A stretch of 64,000 nucleotides of DNA, from positions 1,024,367 through 1,088,366 of the forward strand of contig NADL03000506.1 in assembly GCA_002205965.3 (NCBI GenBank), written 5' to 3'. Every line of letters begins with the position of its first letter. Position 1 is the first letter of the stretch. Of this stretch, positions 1 through 10,350 are shown piece after piece. The position numbers were made by a program, and so were the translations under genes. The DNA comes from Kappaphycus alvarezii (lineage: Eukaryota; Rhodophyta; Florideophyceae; Gigartinales; Solieriaceae). The notes under the pieces are model-generated. The model was not told where the DNA came from, ran no database searches, and was given only the letters and a program-made list of their open reading frames with translations.

Positions 1-246
1 TTAAGAGAAACGGAAAGTGAAGATTTCACTTCTAGCTATGACAGCGAGGATTCCGAACCAACTAACACTTTCGGAAGCGGAAAAGGGTACGCTCGAGGGA
101 TAATGAACATGACATGGGACGATTATGATTCTGGGTTTGAAACAGATGACGACTGGGATTCTAGGGTAGGTTTGAGACCTGAATTTGTTTCTTTTTGCGA
201 TAATATCGAATCAAAGGACAGCATTCAGAGCGTGAAAGAAGATTAA
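1..246 (+). CDS. Acidic gag/protease-linker fragment of element A (5' partial)
   Basis: The frame is open from base 1 to a TAA at 244-246 and encodes about 81 residues rich in Asp, Glu and Ser, with clusters such as YDSEDSEP and ETDDDWDS. There is no start in the window, so it is the 3' end of a longer ORF. Position just upstream of the RT linker suggests the variable region between protease and RT; element D has a comparable acidic stretch (DSDLFTNVSDSEDE) there. No catalytic motif is visible, and the function is unknown beyond being part of the retroelement polyprotein. Confidence 0.5.
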   Translation, partial: LRETESEDFTSSYDSEDSEPTNTFGSGKGYARGIMNMTWDDYDSGFETDDDWDSRVGLRPEFVSFCDNIESKDSIQSVKED

Positions 247-291
247 CTTTGCAAAGAAAACAGGAATATATCTAATTCCATATCTGAAGAT

Positions 292-1432
292 GTGAGCACA
301 CCGGAAAATGTCCTTCAAAATTTGGAGGGTGAGGATCAAGAAGAAGAAGAGCTCCAGACGGCAGAAATTCAAGAAAAAGTACAGCACCTTCCCGCCCCCG
401 CCTCAATGAAAATATCCGACACGTTAACATCTTCTGAAGTAATTGCATGGAGCGTTTCAGATCTAAGACAAGCAAGTGTACCGGTCGCTCACTTATTTGA
501 ACTTACCGATACTCAACCAATTTACCACAGGCCTAGACATCAACCGCCGAAATATGACCAATTTTTCTCAGAGAATGTTACAAGTATGCTGGAAAATGAT
601 ATTATTCTGCCAGTTCATCCCCGTGGTCATTTCTAGTTGTGGTAGCACCAAAGAAAGATGGAAAACCTCGCTTTTGCGTCGATTACCGACAACTGAAGCA
701 GAGAATGATACCCGATCGATTTCCGATTCCAAATATGGAGGAAATTCTCGAGGACTTGAAGGAAGGGAGATACTTCACATCGATTGACCTTTACACTGGC
801 TATTGGCAGATTCCATTGGATGAAAAATGTAAGGAAAAAACAACCTTTACCAGCAAAGCCGGTACATTCAGGTTTGAAGTGATGCCTTTTGGTCTCATGA
901 ATGCACCAGCTACGTTCCAAAGAATGATGAACGAGGTTTTGAAAGCACTTCCATTTGCAAGAGTTTATATCGCTGATGTAGTGATATTCTCAAAAACCTT
1001 GGATCAGCACATATCGCATGTCAAGACGGTGGTGGAGAGGATATCTGCGTACAGCTTGAAAATTAAGTGAAGCAAATTCTTCTTTGCGAAAACGTCTATC
1101 CAATTACTCGGTCATATCGTCGATTAAGAGGAATTTAAGTGGATCCAGAGAAAACGAAAAAAATCAAGTTGGCACCAAGGCCCGCTTCAAAGACGGAGGT
1201 TCGAAGCTTCTTAGGACTGGCCTCATATTACAGAAGATTTATCAAAGATTTCGCCAAGACTGCAGCACCGTTACATGCCAGCACTACGAAGAACGGAAAA
1301 TTTTACTGGAACAAGGAAATGGAAACTGCATTTGAGGAGCTTAAAGATAAGCTATGTGTCCCCCCAGTCCTCATGTATCCAGATTTCAAGAGACCATTTG
1401 TTGCGGAGACAGATGCCTCAGAAAGGTCTTTG
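292..1432 (+). pseudogene. Element A reverse transcriptase with frame breaks
   Basis: RNA-directed DNA polymerase of a Ty3/gypsy element. Visible in order: the pre-RT linker (DLRQASVPVAHLFEL), KKDGKPRFCVDYRQLKQ, FTSIDLYTGYWQIPL, the FRFEVMPFGLMNAPATFQRMM block, SFLGLASYYRRFI of the connection, and FEELKDKL...ETDAS at the RNase H start. The catalytic [YF]xDD motif reads YIADVV, so both Asp positions are disturbed. Frame breaks: an apparent 1-nt loss near 633, in-frame TGA at 1069-1071, a TAA near 1120, and an apparent 1-nt loss near 1137. Inactive copy. Confidence 0.85.
1428..1432. repeat. Target-site duplication CTTTG, left copy (element B)
   Basis: CTTTG immediately precedes the TGTTGTATTTC start of the left LTR. 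The same five bases follow the right LTR at 10351-10355. Removing element B plus one copy restores the RNase H frame of element A, which confirms the insertion point. Confidence 0.9.
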
Positions 1433-1962
1433 TGTTGTATTTCACTTCACAGACCTTACAGCTTTACACGAATTCACTGCATATACTGTACTGTAGATTC
1501 AAACCACAAGGTTACCAACTGGTAACCTTGCAGCCAGGGCTACTAGGCACTTTGCTGTCATTCCACTTTCCTTACAGTTCTGAACACAGCGTTTGACCCC
1601 ATTGGTACACTTGGAATAGTTACGTGCGAGTTGCACACTGGGATATTACATCATTTCTTTACCAATCAAAAGTCGCCTTGCTATCCCATGCCATCTGGAC
1701 CAATGTACTTCTTAAATCTTGTCAGAGTATGTCACTCTTGCCGACTACAATTCTGAAAGCGCTACTTACGATACCGTCAGGGCTGTTTTACGGGAATACC
1801 TTTGAATTCGCTACTGTTAGACTGCATTTTCCTTTAGTTTGTACCTATCTTCAGTTCTATATAAACCCTGGTTTGGAGCGGCCGGCTTTACCCAGCCAGC
1901 CTCAACCAAAGTTTCAACCACAGTTCTACCTTGATCTGCTCGTGTGCGCTTAACACCCCACA
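1433..1962 (+). repeat. Element B left LTR
   Basis: It starts TGTTGTATTTCACTTC and ends TTAACACCCCACA. It is 530 bp against 517 bp for the right copy, the difference being a 13-bp segment near 1757-1770 that the right LTR lacks. It carries the element promoter (TATATAA at 1858-1864). Confidence 0.95.
1858..1864 (+). promoter_or_regulatory. TATA box of element B LTR
   Basis: TATATAA sits in the string CTATATAAACCCTGG, about 100 bp before the LTR end. The same string occurs at the same place in the LTRs of element C (18163-18169), though flanking LTR sequence has diverged. It is therefore the likely core promoter for genomic RNA. Confidence 0.75.
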
Positions 1963-1965
1963 TCG

Positions 1966-1978
1966 TGGTAGCATCGCA
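1966..1978 (+). other. Primer-binding site of element B (initiator-Met-like tRNA)
   Basis: TGGTAGCATCGCA starts four bases after the LTR. It would pair with a tRNA 3' end reading GCGATGCTACCA, i.e. with an acceptor stem starting AGCATCG and an A1-U72 pair. A1-U72 is the hallmark of eukaryotic initiator tRNA-Met. The identical core follows the LTRs of elements C and E. Confidence 0.8.
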
Positions 1979-2116
1979 AGTAAGTTGTGCCTTATTGTGC
2001 GTTTTTCCAATCCGCCAGTTGGGATAAAATCTCTACTAGATTTATCTCAGCTGCCCGATTGCAAACACAGACTAACATTGTGTTTTTCACTCTGACCCTT
2101 ACGCGGTAACCCCCAG

Positions 2117-2846
2117 TTTCGTACAACAGGAAGTCAAAGGGCCACACTCCATCGCCGTCAGAGTACTATTCAGAAGACCTCGCCGACTTTCGTTCCTCGC
2201 CCACCTCGCCAATACTACCGATTGGCGAGGAAGAAGATCCCAAGACCCCGCTTCCTCCGTCGACTCCGAGAACCCCCCATCGCCTTACTCAGCCCCGAGG
2301 AGCCCAAGACACCGACGCCGACTTGCTAAGATCTTGTCTTACCCCGAGCACTGTCAGTGGCATCTCCCCTTGTTACGGTCGAAGAGCCTCGCACCCCTTT
2401 TCGCTCGTTCACCCTACCCAAATCGACCAGTCTTCGATCCTTAGCCCCGGTCCCGAGGAAGCCGTCGCGTCCGACCGTCTCGAACCCGTCAAGGCCACCG
2501 ACAAGTTCAAGGGCTCCCCCCGAAAAGGCTTCAAGTACTGCCGGACGCCGCCTCTGTGTCGATCCAAAGGGTGGTAAACCATCGAATCCGCAAGGCTAGG
2601 CCCTCGAAAAGGCCGCGGATGAACAAGAACCCGAAGTCCTCTCCGCTCCATTGTCGTCATTGTCAAGTGACCTGCTCCGGTCGCGTTCAGTACTTTGAGC
2701 ACCTCCGTTCCCGTCGTCACATCCGCCGTACAAGCAAGAAGGAGTACAAGTGCAAGGACTGCCGAATTGAGTTGTTCAGTGAACAAGATCTTGTCAGCCA
2801 TCAGAACGGGGCTCAGCATCGACTCACAGTCAGGGGTCACAATTAG
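2117..2846 (+). pseudogene. Accessory ORF of element B: two matrin/U1-type C2H2 zinc fingers
   Basis: An ORF between primer site and gag whose 3' part (2556-2846) encodes two zinc fingers, both C-x2-C-x12-H-x5-H: CRHC...H...H, then CKDC...H...H. That spacing is the zf-met/JAZ type, typical of dsRNA-binding fingers, rather than the classical DNA-binding x3-4 spacing. Coding similarity to the element C copy continues upstream through LPDAAS...NHRIRK and, in other frames, a Pro/Ser-rich stretch (PSPSEYYSEDLADF versus PSSPDEYTEKDLQGFF). The intact ORF would thus be about 200-240 residues, broken here by two frame changes. The CAG at 2114-2116, after a pyrimidine-rich run, may be a 3' splice site that supplies the missing start. 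The function is unknown; an RNA-binding role is inferred. Confidence 0.7.
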
Positions 2847-3000
2847 TATCTTTATTTTCCATTAAAATTGCTTGTTTTTGAGTAACAAAAAGGAAAATAG
2901 AGTAATAAGTTCATTTCTCAATCGACTTCGTGTGTGTGTTGTGTTCACCCTTCCGCTGTGATTGCAAGCTTTCCTCTGCTGCCCCCAGATCCTTTTAGTA

Positions 3001-3020
3001 GGACTTACAATTGTAAGTCC
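3001..3020. promoter_or_regulatory. Perfect 20-bp palindrome in element B leader
   Basis: GGACTTACAA is followed directly by its reverse complement. Element C keeps a shortened version (GGACTT, GT, AAGTCC at 19154-19167) at the same place, so the potential to form a hairpin in leader RNA is conserved. Packaging or dimerisation signals are often hairpins in this region; the role here is inference. Confidence 0.55.
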
Positions 3021-3089
3021 GTATCGCCATCAGGACCTAGACAGGACAACCACCGCAAAGCAAGAATCGGAAGAAGGGCTACTATAACG

Positions 3090-3122
3090 CACCCGACGTG
3101 ACTGACGTCAACCCTTACGTCA
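3090..3122. promoter_or_regulatory. Conserved leader block with CRE-type site (element B)
   Basis: Three ACGT-core motifs occur in 33 bp: GACGTG, the full palindrome TGACGTCA (3103-3110) and TTACGTCA. Element C repeats the block almost unchanged at 19237-19270. TGACGTCA is the canonical CREB/ATF bZIP site. It lies downstream of the LTR promoter and so could act as an internal enhancer. Confidence 0.5.
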
Positions 3123-3142
3123 AAGAAGGAACTTTTTGTAAG

Positions 3143-3216
3143 TGCTCCTGGCGGATTTGAACCCGCGACCACTTAATCAAGAGCTGCTTACACTTAACCA
3201 CTAGGTCACCAGGACC
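3143..3216 (-). tRNA. tRNA-like sequence (Lys-like, degenerate) in element B leader
   Basis: On the minus strand a 74-nt stretch has a TCCTGG/CCAGGA acceptor stem, an A-box-like TGACCTAGTGG and a B box GGTTCAAATCC. The CTCTTGA loop would put CTT or UUG at the anticodon, and the general layout resembles tRNA-Lys. The T stem lacks one base and the anticodon stem pairs poorly, so a functional tRNA is unlikely. It lies antisense to the element, just before gag. Element C has a different tRNA-like sequence at the same place. Confidence 0.45.
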
Positions 3217-3278
3217 GAAATTTGAAGGTGCAAGGAGAGCCAATCAGGTTATAAATCACAATTTTTTCAAAAATCATT

Positions 3279-5164
3279 GTTGGCATTTTGCTGGAGGCTT
3301 CGCCTCGTCGCTGTTTTCCCTCACGATTCAACCACTAATCCGGAAAATCGCCGAGGACAGCAACATCGTGCTGAATCAATGGTACGCAGACGACGGGACC
3401 CTCATCGGGACACTCCAGGGTCTGCGCCGTGCTCTCCGCCTCCTGCAGGCTGAGGGTCCGGCTGTCGGCCTCTACGTCAACGCGAGGAAGACGCGCATTC
3501 ACTGGCCAAACACGCTCCTGCCGGACCGCACGGAATTCCTCCGCGAGTTTCCTCTGTCCGAGTGCTCGCGCGACGGCTTCGAGCTCCTAGGAGCGCCGAT
3601 GGGCAACCGGGCCTTCACCGATGCATACCTACGGGGCAAGGTCGAGGGGTGCCACTGCACCCTCCGACTGCTGACTCACACGTGACCCCCGCGCCCGTTT
3701 CCACATGCACCGGCTGTGCGCGTCGGCATGCCTCGTCACCCACGCGTTCCGGCTCGCCGACCCACAACACTCGGCCCCCGCTGCACAAGCCTTTGACGCC
3801 CTGCAGAGGTCGTCTTACTCGGAGCTACACGGGATCGCCCTCACAGACGCTGCATGGGACCAAGTCACGCTACCGATTCGACACGGAGGTCAGGGTTTCA
3901 CCCTCATCTCCCCGTTTCTACACGGCTCGGTCGCAGCTAGTATCATCGACGCGGTTACGGCACGTGAGAGGTCGGCATCGTACACCACGCAACGTTCTGC
4001 CGCCGTCTCTGGTCACCGATACCGGGGTGACAGGGCGTTCCTGGTCCGACAAGCCTTGCCGCGAATCCGTGACTTCCTGCAATGTATCCCTGGGCGCCCG
4101 TACTCCGTCGACATTGGCCCATTTGACCCAAGCCTGCTTGCTGCCAAACCATCCAACCTCCAAACCTTCTTAAATGGTGTGCAGCAGGAGGCACAGGCAA
4201 AGGTCCACTGGCGTGATGACTCATGGGTGACACACCCCAACCCGGCTCAGCACAGCACTCAAGAAGTTCGACATCGGATTCGTGGCCTGGCGTTCCGGAA
4301 CAGCCCCGCCGCCGCTTTTCTCATCGCTCACCCCACAACCGCTACGGTGGTGTCCTCGGCGCACTGGCAGACCATGATCCGCCGGCACCTCGGCCTCCCC
4401 GTATATGACGACTCCCGCCCGCTCACCTGCGCCCACTGCAACCAAACTATGGACGCACTTGGAGACCACGCGGCGGACCTTTGCCCTGCCGGTTTCGGCC
4501 GCCCGCACCGCCACAACTCGCTACGCAACGTTTTCGCCTACCACGTTGCTCGCGCTGCGGGCCTGGACTGCCAGTACGAAGTCCCCCTGCTTGTCCCGGG
4601 AACGAATATCCGCCCTGCGGACATTCTGATACAACCCCCCCCCCTGCCCACAGGCCAACAGGTCCGCCCCATAGCCTGCGACCTAACCGTTGTCTCGCCG
4701 TTCAAACAAGGCGTGCGCACAAGGGCCACACAAATGGCCGGCGGCGCCGCCGACATTGCCCACCGAGACAAAGTCAAAGACCTGGAGCGCAAACTGGTAC
4801 GCCGCATCCCCCCTCCTTCGCACAACACCCTCCAGGAACCGAACTTCAAGTTTCAGCCCCTGGCTTTCGATTCCCTGGGTGCCCCATCCCCCGCCTCCAT
4901 TCTGTTCCTCGAAGACTTCATCCCGCGCATCGCAGAGAAGCTCAACACAACCACAGCAGTGATCCGCAGACGTATTTATCAGCGCATTAGTTGCACACTG
5001 TGGTCTTCTGTTGCAATGGCGATTCTATCGCGAGCCCCACTGCACGTGCCTGACGTGGAACATCCGGTTAGTTCTTAGCCGTATAGTCAGTCCTGCAGTG
5101 TACACGATAGATACTCAATGAAGTAAAGTTTCGTTGGCATTTTGCTGGAGGCTTCGCCTCGTCG
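3279..5164 (+). mobile_element. N1: 5'-truncated non-LTR (RLE-type) element with 32-bp target-site duplication
   Basis: A 1.82-kb insert lies between two identical 32-bp direct repeats (3279-3310 and 5133-5164, GTTGGCATTTTGC...CTCGTCG). It starts inside an RT coding region and runs to the 3' end of the ORF plus about 54 bp of tail, with no poly(A). 5' truncation with a long duplication is the signature of target-primed reverse transcription. It interrupts the leader of element B, so it is younger than B. Confidence 0.9.
3311..5078 (+). pseudogene. N1 reverse transcriptase C-terminus with zinc motif and restriction-like endonuclease
   Basis: C-terminal two-thirds of a non-LTR retrotransposon protein. 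Order: RT core residues FSLTIQPLIRKIA, the catalytic NQWYADDGTL, a thumb region, a Cys/His cluster (CAHCNQTMDALGDHAADLC), then RPADILI...CDLTVVSPF...HRDK. The last part fits a PD-(D/E)xK restriction-like endonuclease as in R2/CRE/NeSL-group elements. The RT N-terminus and any upstream ORF are missing through truncation. One frame change near 3670-3700 separates the YADD part from the 457-residue downstream ORF; otherwise it is open to TAG at 5076-5078. Copies N2-N4 in this window are relatives. Confidence 0.85.
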
Positions 5165-5317
5165 GTAGTTAGTCCAAGAACCATCTAGGAGACGCTCTGT
5201 TACTTCAAGTGTTACAGAAATCGTGTACACGTATAGCCACATGTGCACGTGTAAAGTCGGAAACTTCTCCCAGATACCAGGACAAACACTGTTACAGCCT
5301 TTGTGAACCTAATTCCT

Positions 5318-6259
5318 ATGGATCAGCCGCAAGTAACCCTAGAGTCCCTTACGCAAATGGTGCTTCAGTTGCAGCAGAATCTTGAGCACGCCAATAACCA
5401 AATTGCGGCACACAGATCAGAGCTTTCTATTGCAGCGCAAAAGGTATCCTCCTTAGAATCTGAACTCGTAAACGCCCGGAACCAGGCCAGCTCGTCAAAT
5501 AATGCCGTAGTGGACAGTCAGGCTGGCCCAAAGAAAAACAAGCCAACTACATTCACTGGAAAAGGATCAATTGCTAGCTGGTGCGTTCAAATGGACAACT
5601 ACCTCGGGGGAAATGATGGCAATGGACCCCTACACATAGCACTCAGCTACTTGGCTGGAAATGCCCATGAATGGTGGATGGTCCACTTCAAGACAGAAGA
5701 AGGGAAAGGAATAAATTCCTGGCAGTCCCTGAAGGTTGCTTTGATCCAGCGTTTTGAAACGCTGAACAAAGAGAAGATCGCTCGAGACAAACTCGCCCGC
5801 TGGAATCAAGTCAAAGATGTTCCTACCTTCATCGAAGACTTTAACAAAATTATACTCGACATCCCCGATATTGGAGTTAAAGACCAGATAGATCGTTACT
5901 CTCGCGGTTTGAAGCCCTATATCTGGAAGGCGTTGTGCACCAAAGAATACGTCAACCTCTCCGATCTAATGAAGGATGCTGAGCGAGTAGAGTCGGCCTA
6001 TCGGCGTTCTGGACCCGGTAACCTACCAAAGTCTTCTGGAGGAAGGAATGGAAATGGAAGCTCTTTTGCTGGAACCAGCAGTCCTGTACCAATGGAAATT
6101 GGGAACATAGAAGTGATACCGGGGCTAAAAAGAAACACTCCCAATTTACAGAAGCTTGACAAAGAAGAACGTGAAAGATGTATGCGCGAAGGTCTCTGTC
6201 TCAGGTGCAGACAGAAAGGACACATGGCCAAGAACTGCCCAAAAGTCCGGAGGAACTGA
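5318..6259 (+). CDS. Gag of element B
   Basis: Structural polyprotein, 313 residues, that would form the virus-like particle. The ATG at 5318 (MDQPQVTLESL) is chosen because it aligns with the only start of the element C gag. An N-terminal coiled coil (about residues 10-60, LQQNLEHANNQI...SSLESEL) is followed by a retrotransposon capsid domain (ISYLAGNAHEWW-type block, [17 protein letters not shown]) and a single zinc knuckle C-x2-C-x4-H-x4-C (CLRCRQKGHMAKNC) just before the stop. The ORF is intact. It ends in TGA at 6257-6259 and overlaps the pol frame, which lies at -1. Confidence 0.93.
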   Translation: MDQPQVTLESLTQMVLQLQQNLEHANNQIAAHRSELSIAAQKVSSLESELVNARNQASSSNNAVVDSQAGPKKNKPTTFTGKGSIASWCVQMDNYLGGNDGNGPLHIALSYLAGNAHEWWMVHFKTEEGKGINSWQSLKVALIQRFETLNKEKIARDKLARWNQVKDVPTFIEDFNKIILDIPDIGVKDQIDRYSRGLKPYIWKALCTKEYVNLSDLMKDAERVESAYRRSGPGNLPKSSGGRNGNGSSFAGTSSPVPMEIGNIEVIPGLKRNTPNLQKLDKEERERCMREGLCLRCRQKGHMAKNCPKVRRN

Positions 6260-9200
6260 TTGAAGGTCCCCAGTCAGTTCCAGTCATTGAAGAACCATTA
6301 GTCAACCTTGTGTTAGACAAAGAAACTCGGGAGTTATCATTGAATCAAACAAAAAGGTCCATTGTGTCCACCATCAGATCAAATGCAACGTTCATTGAAA
6401 CATTCTCCCCTGCATTCGAGAGATATCACAAGGGCCTTCTCATTGTCAAGGGTACAATTGCTGGTGGACCAGCAAAAATCCTCATAGACCCTGGTGGTGA
6501 GATCAACTTCTTGAGTGAATCGTTTAGCAAGAAACATCAAATAAAGACCCGAGATTCCAGAGAGCTTGCTGAAATGGCCAACGGTGCGCACCAGATACTT
6601 CAAGAATTGGTAAATGCTGTCATTGTACATATAACTGCCTATACTGAACCTCTGTACTTTGCAGTAAGCCCATTGAAGTGTTATGATGCAGTTCTTGGGA
6701 AAGAATGGTGCACCTCGCATGGGGCAAAAATCAATTGTTTTAATAATGAGGTGAAAATCGAACATAAGGGAAATTCATTCATATTTATTGCTGATGATGC
6801 CGTAATGAGTCCTTTTGTATCTTTCAATACCATAGTTAGTGATTTCGATGAGAAAAAAGAGTTATTTGCAGTTTTACTTAGACCGTTACATTCTAGTGAA
6901 ACAAGAGCACCAGTATACCCTCGAGACATACAGAAGGTTTTGGAAACATTTGCTAACGTTTTTCCAGAAAAAATCCCAAAAGGTTTGCCACCGAGAAGGA
7001 AACAAGACTTTGAAATATAATTAAAGGAAGGAGCAGAATCACAAAAGAAAGGTCTCTATAGACTTTCTGACAAAGAAATGTCAGAACTCCGAAAACAGTT
7101 GGACGAACTACTAGAAGCTGAGTTTATAAGGCTTAGTAAGAGCCCCTGGGGAGCTCCTATCCTACTCGTGAGCAAGAAGGATGATAGTCTACGGATGTGT
7201 GTCGATTACAGAGCCTTCAACCGGCTTACTGTAAAAAACAGCTATGCATTACCACGAATTGACGACATTTTCGACCAGCTTAAAGGAGCAAATTTCTTCA
7301 GCAAAATTGATCTTAGATCTGGGTATCACCAGATTAGACTAAACGAAGATTCGATTCCATTTACCGCCTTCAGAACACGATACGGGCACTTTGAATTTCT
7401 TGTTCTGCCGTTTGGACTCACTAATGCGCCAGAAACTTTCATGAACCTAATGAATGACATTTTCAAGGATCAGCTCGACTCATTTGTGATCTTCTATCAG
7501 GATGATATCCTCATCTACAGTAAAATATGGAAGGATCACTTGGATCATATTCGAACTGTACTCGAAATCCTCAGAAAAGAAAAATTGTTTGGCAAATTAT
7601 CTAAATGTGTCTTCGGAGTTACAGAAGTCGAGTACCTAGGACACATCATTTCTCAAAGTGGTATTTCTGTTGATCCAAACCAGATAAGTGCAGTCATGGA
7701 ATGGCCGATACCAAAGAATAAGCAAAAAGTACAGTCTTTTCTTGGTTTTGTCAATTATTACCGGAGATTCATAAAAGGCTGTTCAATTCTTGCAAAACCT
7801 CTCACAGAATTGACGAAAAACGTGAATTTCCAATGGAGCCACACTCAAGATGATGCCTTCAAAGTACTCAAGCAAACACTTTGTAGCGCACCGGTTCCAG
7901 AAATTTCGACGCCACACTGCCTATCTACGTAACCACAGATGCATCACAGTATGCAATTGGTGCAGTGCTGGAACAGGAAGAATTGAGTTCTAAAAGGCCG
8001 GTCGCGTTTGCATCCAGGACTCTTAATGATGCGGAACAAAACTATGCGGCCCATGAAAGGGAACTTTTGGCCATTGTAGATTCCCTCAAGTGGTGGAGAT
8101 CATACCTTTATGGTAATTCATTCACCATTCACCCGGACCACTATCCCCTAAGATACCTAGAAACCCAAGAAAACTTGTCCCGAGACAAGTGAGATGGCTG
8201 AAAGATTAGTTAATTTCGACTTCAAGATAATACCCATCTCAGGAAAATCAAATGTAGTGGCGGACGCACTATCGAGGCAACCACAAGATGTGCCGTCACC
8301 TGATCACCGAAACAATTCATTACTTCAAGAAGTTATTACCAAGACATCCTCAGAATCCAATAAAATTTCGACCATATCATTCACAAACACTGAGTTACTG
8401 GGTTTGGTAGAAGATTATGGTAGGGATGATAACCTCAGAACCCATACCAAGATCCTAAAGCTCCCTTTGAGCGTCGAGGGATGCTTCTACTTAAAAACAA
8501 GAAGATCTGTGTACCAGAAGGAAATTTCAGAGTCAAGCTCCTGCATGACTATCATTGCACTCCCAACACGGGACACCTAGGAATAAGCAAAACTATCAAC
8601 AGAATATCACCAAAGTTTTATTGGAAAAATTTAAGATCGGATGTAATCCGATACATACGTTCCTGCCAATGCCAGAGAACCAAAGCAACCAATCAGAAAC
8701 CAGCAGGTCTTTTACAACCACTAGAACCACCGAAAACCAAATGGACCCACATAACCATGGATTTCATCACACCTCTCCCAAAGTCGAGAAATGGAAACAA
8801 CGGCGTGTTAACAGTCGTTGACAGACTTTCTAAGATGATCAGAATAATACCAACGAAACCAAACACAGATGCTCCTGAAACAGACTGCTGTTCAAGAATC
8901 ACGTATACCGAAATCATGGATTACCAGAGAATATCATATGGACCGAGATCCCATCTTCATGAGCAAGTTTTGGACAAAACTTTTTGCTCTACTAGGAACA
9001 AAGATATCCCCTCCTCTGCATACCACCCAAAACTGATGGACAATCGGAGATAATGAACAGGAAAATAGAGGAAATGATCCGTGCTTTCGTTAGCTTCGAC
9101 AAATCAGATTGGGATAATTTCCTGGTAGACTTTGAAGTTGCTTAAAACTCCTCTGTGAATGTCACCACAACTTTCTCACCATTTTTCCTCAATTACGGAA

Positions 9201-9822
9201 TTCAACCACGAACAGTACCCTTAGATGTTTTAGCGTCAGAAAATCCAGCGGCAGCAGGTTTTCTAAAACATATGCAAGAAGCATTAAGAAAAGCCCAGAA
9301 TCAGATCCGAAAATCCAATGAGTCCACCGCAAAATATGTAAACAAGAAAAGAAGGTCGTCTACGTTCAAGATTGGTGATAAGGTTTGGCTATCAACAAAG
9401 AACTTATCACTTGAAGATGCGGCTGGATCACGCAAACTGAACCCAAAGTATTGTGGTCCCTTTGAAATAACAGAGGACATTAACGGTGTAACTTCCCGTC
9501 TGCAGTTATCTCAACCGATGATCGACAGAGGAATACATAATGCGTTCCACGCTAGCCTCTTGAAACCTTTCTTTGAAGATGAATTCAACCGACAAATTCC
9601 ACCACCGCCACCACTCCAATTTCAAGATGGACATGAGGAATAAGAAGTTGAGTCTATACTCGCTCATAAAAAAGAACGTGGAAAAAATAAATTCCTTGTC
9701 AAATGGAAAGGGTACAGAGATCATGAGAACTCGTGGCTTCCCGAATCATACCTCAAGAATTCACAAGAACTTTTGAATAAGTACAAGCAAAACCTCAAGA
9801 ATCGGGGCGATTCTTCTCTGTA
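6238..9822 (+). pseudogene. Pol of element B: protease, RT, RNase H, integrase, chromodomain (broken)
   Basis: Reached by -1 frameshifting from gag; the heptamer C CCA AAA at 6238-6244 is in the right phase. Protease active site reads [11 protein letters not shown], with DPG in place of the usual D-S/T-G. RT is full length but its YLDD is YQDD (about 7498). RNase H has TTDAS, integrase has an H-H-C-C block and the D-D core, and the C-terminus (9643-9822) is a chromodomain (KFLVKWKGY...ENSWLP). Defects: TAA at 7018-7020 and TAA near 9641, apparent single-base losses near 7899, 8180 and 8200, further breaks around 8480-9155. Not able to move by itself. Confidence 0.9.
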
Positions 9823-9833
9823 AGGGGGAGTGA

Positions 9834-10350
9834 TGTTGTATTTCACTTCACAGACCTTACAGCTTTACACGAATTCACTGCATATACTGTACTGTAGATT
9901 CAAACCACAAGGTTACCAACTGGTAACCTTGCAGCCAGGGCTACTAGGCACTTTGCTGTCATTCCACTTTCCTTACAGTTCTGAACACAGCGTTTGACCC
10001 CATTGGTACACTTGGAATAGTTACGTGCGAGTTGCACACTGGGATATTACATCATTTCTTTACAAATCAAAAGTCGCCTTGCTATCCCATGCCATCTGGA
10101 CCAATGTACTTCTTAAATCTTGTCAGAGTATGTCACTCTTGCCGACTACAATTCTACGATACCGTCAGGGCTGTTTTACGGGAATACCTTTGAATTCGCT
10201 ACTGTTAGACTGCATTTTCCTTTATTTTGTACCTATCTTCAGTTCTATATAAACCCTGGTTTGGAGCGGCCGGCTTTACCCAGCCAGCCTCAACCAAAGT
10301 TTCAACCACAGTTCTACCTTGATCTGCTCGTGTGCGCTTAACACCCCACA
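9834..10350 (+). repeat. Element B right LTR
   Basis: 517 bp, TGTTGTATTTC...AACACCCCACA, preceded by the purine tract AAGGGGGAG (9822-9830) and followed by the duplicated CTTTG (10351-10355). It is nearly identical to the left LTR. Confidence 0.95.

Larger units (their letters stand above)
1..1432 (+). mobile_element. Element A, left part (Ty3/gypsy, interrupted)
   Basis: This is the 5' part of a Ty3/gypsy LTR retrotransposon whose start lies outside the window. It holds an acidic region, the protease-RT linker, reverse transcriptase and the first residues of RNase H. Coding breaks off at the CTTTG at 1428-1432 and resumes at 10356: the protein sense ...TDASERSL continues as GAVLSQKDE. The gap is filled exactly by element B and one copy of the 5-bp duplication. 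Element D on the minus strand (27-33 kb) is a relative, judged from its similar RT linker and RNase H. Confidence 0.85.
1433..10350 (+). mobile_element. Element B: Ty3/gypsy chromovirus with accessory zinc-finger ORF
   Basis: A complete LTR retrotransposon inserted in element A. Order: 530-bp LTR, primer-binding site, accessory zinc-finger ORF, conserved leader block, antisense tRNA-like sequence, inserted non-LTR element N1, gag, pol (protease, RT, RNase H, integrase, chromodomain), polypurine tract at 9822-9830, 517-bp LTR. The two LTRs differ by two substitutions seen by eye and one 13-bp indel, so the insertion is recent. Gag is intact but pol is broken. Its closest relative here is element C. 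Confidence 0.95.

Noticed and set aside
3143-3216. Functional host tRNA-Lys gene
   Set aside because: T stem lacks a base and the anticodon stem does not pair; position inside a retroelement leader. Kept only as tRNA-like.
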